Below are positions 59,154-64,000 of a stretch of 64,000 nucleotides of DNA, one piece after another (position 1 is the first letter of the stretch; every line of letters starts with the position of its first letter). The DNA is from Lachnospiraceae bacterium (GTDB lineage Bacteria; Bacillota; Clostridia; Lachnospirales; Lachnospiraceae): the NCBI GenBank assembly GCA_024696945.1, contig JAILGF010000060.1, positions 1-64,000 of the forward strand, read 5' to 3'. The notes below the pieces were generated by a model. That model worked only from the letters and a program-made list of their open reading frames with translations. It had not been told where the DNA came from and searched no databases. Position numbers and translations under genes: made by a program.

Positions 59154-61604
59154 ATGGAGATCGACGGGATGAGCGATAAGAAATTTCCTGAGAATACGGT
59201 ATTCGGACTTGATATAGGGACAAGAAGCGTTGTCGGAACGGTCGGATACAGAAAGCCCAACGGACAGTTTGTCATACTGGCCCAGAAATCTGCATGTCAT
59301 GAGACAAGAGCAATGCTTGACGGTCAGATACATGATATCGGCAAGGTAGCGGATACTGTGTTTAAAGTAAAATTCGAGCTTGAAAAAGAGCTTGATACTG
59401 TACTTGACAGCGTGTGCATAGCTGCGGCGGGAAGAGTTTTGAAGACTGTCACGGTAAGAATGGATTATGATCTCGGTGATGAAATGACTGTTACAGAGGA
59501 TATGGTCTATGCTATGGAGCTTATGGGAATGGAGCAGGCTCATTCAAAGCTTCGCGCATCGGAACAGGACGGGACTGAGTATTACTGTGTCGGTTACTCG
59601 ATAGTAAAATATTATCTCGGAAACACTCAGCTCACTAATCTTGAAGGGCATAAGGGGTCGAAAATCTCAGCGGATGTGCTTGCAACCTTCCTTCCGAGAG
59701 ACGTAATTGACGGACTGTATTCGGTATGTGAGAAAGCAAGACTTAAGGTGCTGAATCTTACCTTGGAACCGATAGCAGCGATCAATATTGCAATACCGGA
59801 AAAATTCAGGCTCTTAAATCTTGCGCTTGTGGATATAGGTGCGGGTACATCGGATATCTGCATTACCAAGGAGGGCAGCATAACAGGATACGGAATGCTG
59901 CCGTGTGCAGGTGACTATCTTACAGAAAGTATAATGTTCGCACTGCTTACAGACTTTGCGACTGCCGAAAAGGTAAAGCTTGATTATTCCGCGAAAAAGA
60001 AAAAGATTTCCTATACGGACGTTATGGGAACCAAACAGACGATAGACTCGTCAGATGTTAAGAAGATACTTGCCGAACCGTTTGATAAACTGTCAAATCT
60101 TATTGCGGAAAAGATACTCGAGCTTAACGGCGGAAATAAGGTTGGAGCTGTATTTATTGTCGGCGGAGGCGGAAAGAACCCCGAATTCGCCGGAATGCTT
60201 TCGGAAGCGATAGGTCTCCCGAGCCAGCGTGTGGCTTTAAGGGGCGAGGAGGTATTTACTCAGATAATAACACCGGACGGAACTCCGATGAACGACCCGA
60301 TGCTGGTCACGCCGATCGGTATCTGTATGAATTATTATGAACAGAACAACAACTTCATAATAGTAAAAATGAACGGAGTAGATATCAAGCTTTACAATAA
60401 CGGAAAGCTTAACGTTATGGATGCCATTATCAGCTTTGGAATGTCCAATACGGATATCTTCCCTAAACGTGGAAGTGACCTTAAGTTTACGTTTAACGGT
60501 GAAGAGCGTACCGTAAGGGGGACAAACGGCGACTCCTCCATAATTAAGGTGAATGATGAGGATGCGAGCGTAAATACTCCCATAAAGTGCAACGATATCA
60601 TTACCGTCAGGGAATCTACAGTCGGTGAAAAGGGAAGCATAAAGATAGCGGATATTCCCGAGTATAAACAGGATATCTATTTTATAATAAACGGGAAACA
60701 ATCAGGATTCGAAAGAAAAATCTTTGTCAACGGGAACCCTGCCGGTAAGGATTATGAGGTATGCGAAGGCGACGAGGTTGAGATCAAGGATTATTATACT
60801 GCCGAGGAACTTTTTGATTCACTTAAGCTTTCGGATAAGTTCAGGGTTACGATAAATAACAGGATCATTAATCCGGCAGCTTACGACAGAAGCGAAAAGA
60901 TATACGGAAATTATATAATAGATATAGAATCAGCGGATGAGAGTATAAAGGGTATCGTAAAGGATGCCAGGGATGTTGTCGAGCTTGTGAGCGAAGATGG
61001 CGAAAGTGTGGTCGATGACAGAAAGATCAGGGAGGATGAGGATTACGAAGCCTACCTCGACAGAAGATACGGTAAGAACCAGTATAGAAGCATAAAGCAT
61101 GCATCTGAAGAAAAGGATGAGGGACTGGGGAGCTTTGCACATCTTTCGGGAGACGAGATCAACATGATCCTTGCGGCAGATCGTATGGAGACGGCTCTGA
61201 AGTATAAGGAACTCCAGGAAAGATCTGACGAACTTAACCGTGAGCTTGAAAAACTCAGAAAGGCAGCAGCAAGGAAAAATACCGTATCTGAAAGTACCGT
61301 TAGCGACGACACGGATACAGGGACGGATAGAAGCCCTGATAATAAAGAGCTTACAGAGGATTCTAAAGAGGCAGAACCTGTAAAGATACCCCGCAGCCCG
61401 AGAGAAATAATAATATCTGTGAACGGAACACCGATACATATGACAGGAAAGGGAGAATATACATTTGTAGATATTCTGGATTTTTATCCGTTTGATACAT
61501 CATCCCTTAAAGGTAATACCATCGTACAGACATGCAACGGAAAACGTGCGGATTTCTTTACTCCTATAGATGACGGGGATGTTGTTGAGCTGTACTGGGC
61601 TTGA
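59154..61604 (+). CDS. FtsA-like cell division/ASKHA ATPase with long C-terminal extension
   Basis: VFGLDIGTRSVVGTV, LTLEPIAAINIAIPE, LALVDIGAGTSDICITKEGSI, FIVGGGGKNPEFAGMLSEAIGLP. About 430 extra C-terminal residues. ATG 59169 is an alternative start. Confidence 0.8.
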   Translation: MEIDGMSDKKFPENTVFGLDIGTRSVVGTVGYRKPNGQFVILAQKSACHETRAMLDGQIHDIGKVADTVFKVKFELEKELDTVLDSVCIAAAGRVLKTVTVRMDYDLGDEMTVTEDMVYAMELMGMEQAHSKLRASEQDGTEYYCVGYSIVKYYLGNTQLTNLEGHKGSKISADVLATFLPRDVIDGLYSVCEKARLKVLNLTLEPIAAINIAIPEKFRLLNLALVDIGAGTSDICITKEGSITGYGMLPCAGDYLTESIMFALLTDFATAEKVKLDYSAKKKKISYTDVMGTKQTIDSSDVKKILAEPFDKLSNLIAEKILELNGGNKVGAVFIVGGGGKNPEFAGMLSEAIGLPSQRVALRGEEVFTQIITPDGTPMNDPMLVTPIGICMNYYEQNNNFIIVKMNGVDIKLYNNGKLNVMDAIISFGMSNTDIFPKRGSDLKFTFNGEERTVRGTNGDSSIIKVNDEDASVNTPIKCNDIITVRESTVGEKGSIKIADIPEYKQDIYFIINGKQSGFERKIFVNGNPAGKDYEVCEGDEVEIKDYYTAEELFDSLKLSDKFRVTINNRIINPAAYDRSEKIYGNYIIDIESADESIKGIVKDARDVVELVSEDGESVVDDRKIREDEDYEAYLDRRYGKNQYRSIKHASEEKDEGLGSFAHLSGDEINMILAADRMETALKYKELQERSDELNRELEKLRKAAARKNTVSESTVSDDTDTGTDRSPDNKELTEDSKEAEPVKIPRSPREIIISVNGTPIHMTGKGEYTFVDILDFYPFDTSSLKGNTIVQTCNGKRADFFTPIDDGDVVELYWA

Positions 61605-61631
61605 GATTTTTATATTCGGAGGACATCAAAA

Positions 61632-62420
61632 GTGGAATTCTGCAGCATCGCGAGCGGAAGCAGCGGCAACTGCATTTATGTAGGCACCAATGAGGCAAAT
61701 ATCCTGATAGATGCGGGAATAAGCGCAAAAAGGATAAGTGAAAGCTTAAAGGGAATAGATTTGGATCCTTATGAAATAGACGGTATTTTTATTACTCATG
61801 AACATATAGACCATATACAGGGGCTTCAGACATTTGCCAAAAAATACCCCACATGTATATACGGAACATCAAAAACTTTAAAGGCCATTACTTCAAAGTC
61901 GGACGGGGATTTTGGAGAAAGCAGCTTCAAAGAAATTGCTCCGGATATTGACATTTGTCTAAAAGATGCTATAATTACTCCGTTTGCAGTTTCACATGAT
62001 GCAGCCGATCCGGTCGGTTACAGAGTGGAATCGGAGGGAAAAAGATTTGCCGTTGCAACGGATATGGGCTGTTTTGACGATTATATCGTTAAAAACCTGA
62101 GTAATCTAGACGGTCTGTGTTTGGAAGCAAACCATGATATCAATATGCTTATGGTCGGTAAATATCCTTATAATCTTAAACAGCGTGTTGCCGGTGCAAA
62201 GGGGCATCTTTCAAATGATTCGGCAGCAGATCTTCTGTGCAGGATATTCTGCGACAGACTGAAATATGTTCTCCTGATCCATTTGAGCAAGGATAATAAT
62301 TATGCCGAGCTTGCATATGAAACCGTAAGGGCCGAGCTGTTATCAAGATGTCCGCATAGGGAACTGAAGCTTGATGTGGCAGGCAGAAATACACCGTCGG
62401 ATATATTTTCGATTTTATAA
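61632..62420 (+). CDS. MBL-fold metallohydrolase (YycJ/WalJ-like)
   Basis: CSIASGSSGNCIYVGTNEANILIDAGISAKRI, IFITHEHIDHIQGL, HLSNDSAADLL; GTG start. Confidence 0.9.
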   Translation: MEFCSIASGSSGNCIYVGTNEANILIDAGISAKRISESLKGIDLDPYEIDGIFITHEHIDHIQGLQTFAKKYPTCIYGTSKTLKAITSKSDGDFGESSFKEIAPDIDICLKDAIITPFAVSHDAADPVGYRVESEGKRFAVATDMGCFDDYIVKNLSNLDGLCLEANHDINMLMVGKYPYNLKQRVAGAKGHLSNDSAADLLCRIFCDRLKYVLLIHLSKDNNYAELAYETVRAELLSRCPHRELKLDVAGRNTPSDIFSIL

Positions 62421-62489
62421 TTCACATTTTTTTAACATGGATTTCGTATGATTGTAAAAATACATAGATAATATTTGGAGGAAATCAGC

Positions 62490-62762
62490 GTGCAAAAGGT
62501 TGTTATTACAGTACTTGGTAAGGACAAAGTTGGAATCATGGCAAAGGTCTGCACGTACCTGGCAGATAACGGGATCAATATCCTTGATATTTCCCAGACC
62601 ATAGTATCGGGATTTTTCAATATGATGATGATAGCCGATATGGGAGAGAAGCAGAAGGATTTTGAAAAGGTCAGAACCGAATTGGATGATCTCGGACAAT
62701 CTATAGGAGTCCAGGTAAGAATCCAGCGTGAAGACATTTTTGATATGATGCATAGACTTTGA
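62490..62762 (+). CDS. ACT-domain protein (UPF0237-type)
   Basis: KVVITVLGKDKVGIMAKVCTYLADNGINILDISQTIVSGFFNMMMIADM; RBS ggagg before GTG 62490. Confidence 0.9.
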   Translation: MQKVVITVLGKDKVGIMAKVCTYLADNGINILDISQTIVSGFFNMMMIADMGEKQKDFEKVRTELDDLGQSIGVQVRIQREDIFDMMHRL

Positions 62763-62780
62763 TTTATAAGGAGTACAGAC

Positions 62781-64000
62781 GTGATCAACATTTCTGAAGT
62801 AACCGAAACGAATGAAATGATACAGCATGAGAACCTTGATGTGCGTACGATTACAATGGGCATAAGCCTTTTCGACTGCATCGGGGATTCTGTTGATGTA
62901 ACTAAGAAAAAGATATATGATAAGATATGCCGCAAAGCAGGAAGACTTGTTGAAACCGGAGAGCATATTTCTAAAAGCTATGGTATTCCGGTGGTTAATA
63001 AGCGTATATCCGTTACACCTATCGCTACGATCGGTTCTTCTTCGTGCAGAAGCGAGGAGGATTATGTAGAACTTGCAAAAACACTTGATTCCGCCGCAGA
63101 AAACGTAGGAGTTAATCTTATAGGCGGATATTCGGCAAATCTTGCAAAAGGAAATACCGATAAGGAGCTTATTTTCCTTAATTCCATACCGGAAGCCCTG
63201 AAGGTTACGGGCAGGGTATGTAGCTCTGTAAATGTCGGATCGTCAAGAACCGGTATCAATATGGATGCGGTAAGACGCATGGGTGACATTGTTATTGAGA
63301 CAGCCAGGGCTTCCTATGGAACTGAAAGCCTTGGTGCCGCAAAACTGGTTGTTTTCTGCAACGCTCCGGATGACAATCCGTTTATGGCAGGCGCTTTCCA
63401 TGGAATTACAGAGGGTGAAAGTGTTATCAATGTCGGTGTCAGCGGTCCCGGTGTTGTTAAAAAGGCATTGGAAGCTGCAAGAGGTGCCAATTTTGAGGTG
63501 CTCTGCGAGACAATTAAGAAAACCGCATTTAAAATCACCAGAGTAGGACAGCTGGTCGCAAGGGAAGCAGCCCAGATGCTCGGAGTCCCCTTCGGCATTG
63601 TGGATCTTTCCTTAGCACCGACTCCCGCTGTAGGTGACAGTGTTGCGGATATTTTAAAGGAAATAGGACTTGAACATCCGGGAGCACCCGGAACAACAGC
63701 CGCACTTGCTCTTCTTAACGATCAGGTTAAAAAGGGCGGAGTAATGGCAAGCTCATATGTAGGAGGCTTAAGCGGAGCATTTATTCCCGTAAGCGAGGAT
63801 CAGGGAATGATAGACGCCGTAGAAGCAGGCGCTTTGACTCTGGAGAAGCTTGAAGCCATGACCTGCGTATGCTCTGTAGGACTTGACATGATAGCCATAC
63901 CCGGTGATACACCGAGTGAATCGGTAGCCGGTATTATTGCCGATGAAATGGCAATCGGTATGATAAACAATAAAACAACAGCAGTCAGACTTATTCCCGC
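62781..64000 (+). CDS. PFL family protein (UPF0210/DUF711), 3' end outside window
   Basis: GTG at 62781 opens a frame with no stop to 64000 ([32 protein letters not shown]...[20 protein letters not shown]). Absent from the supplied ORF track because no stop is reached. Confidence 0.9.
   Translation, partial: MINISEVTETNEMIQHENLDVRTITMGISLFDCIGDSVDVTKKKIYDKICRKAGRLVETGEHISKSYGIPVVNKRISVTPIATIGSSSCRSEEDYVELAKTLDSAAENVGVNLIGGYSANLAKGNTDKELIFLNSIPEALKVTGRVCSSVNVGSSRTGINMDAVRRMGDIVIETARASYGTESLGAAKLVVFCNAPDDNPFMAGAFHGITEGESVINVGVSGPGVVKKALEAARGANFEVLCETIKKTAFKITRVGQLVAREAAQMLGVPFGIVDLSLAPTPAVGDSVADILKEIGLEHPGAPGTTAALALLNDQVKKGGVMASSYVGGLSGAFIPVSEDQGMIDAVEAGALTLEKLEAMTCVCSVGLDMIAIPGDTPSESVAGIIADEMAIGMINNKTTAVRLIP

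Noticed and set aside
1-64000. CRISPR array, retron/reverse transcriptase, prophage or transposase
   Set aside because: No RT, integrase, transposase, Cas or phage structural motifs in the supplied translations and no regularly spaced repeats seen by eye.

Overview
The window looks like a stretch of a Lachnospiraceae-type (Clostridia) chromosome. It is almost entirely plus-strand, densely coding and mostly housekeeping. Recognisable blocks: a DprA/Smf-like protein with a decayed DUF6273-like gene; Dus plus a giant signal-less LRR_5/BspA-like protein; aldo/keto reductase; DUF4139 protein; a heterodimeric ABC exporter pair; polysaccharide deacetylase lipoprotein; GH94 cellobiose phosphorylase; two zinc-ribbon membrane proteins; aspS; transglutaminase-like protein (minus strand); GGDEF protein; WYL regulator; membrane J-domain protein; tRNA-Met and tRNA-Val (minus); pyrC-pyrK-pyrD-pyrF and pyrB-pyrI; tRNA-Leu; REC plus degenerate-GGDEF protein; secG-rnr-smpB-ssrA; PPIase lipoprotein; two-component system; CheV; hisH-hisF; a 1427-aa double-activase/HgdB-like protein (minus); GH115; zf-HC2 protein; polA-coaE; FtsA-like ATPase; YycJ-like MBL protein; ACT protein; and a PFL (UPF0210) protein cut by the window end. 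I found no CRISPR array, rRNA, prophage, IS transposase or clear defence island. I cannot demonstrate a wholly new system. The best second-look items are the nested palindromic element at about 15.6 kb, the structured pyrF-pyrB intergenic region, the modular cytoplasmic LRR protein, the gene arrangements in which protein genes appear to depend on tRNA/tmRNA transcripts, the degenerate GGDEF response regulator, the membrane-anchored J-domain protein and the orphan 1427-aa activase fusion. All calls come from reading the sequence and recalled family motifs. No searches were run.
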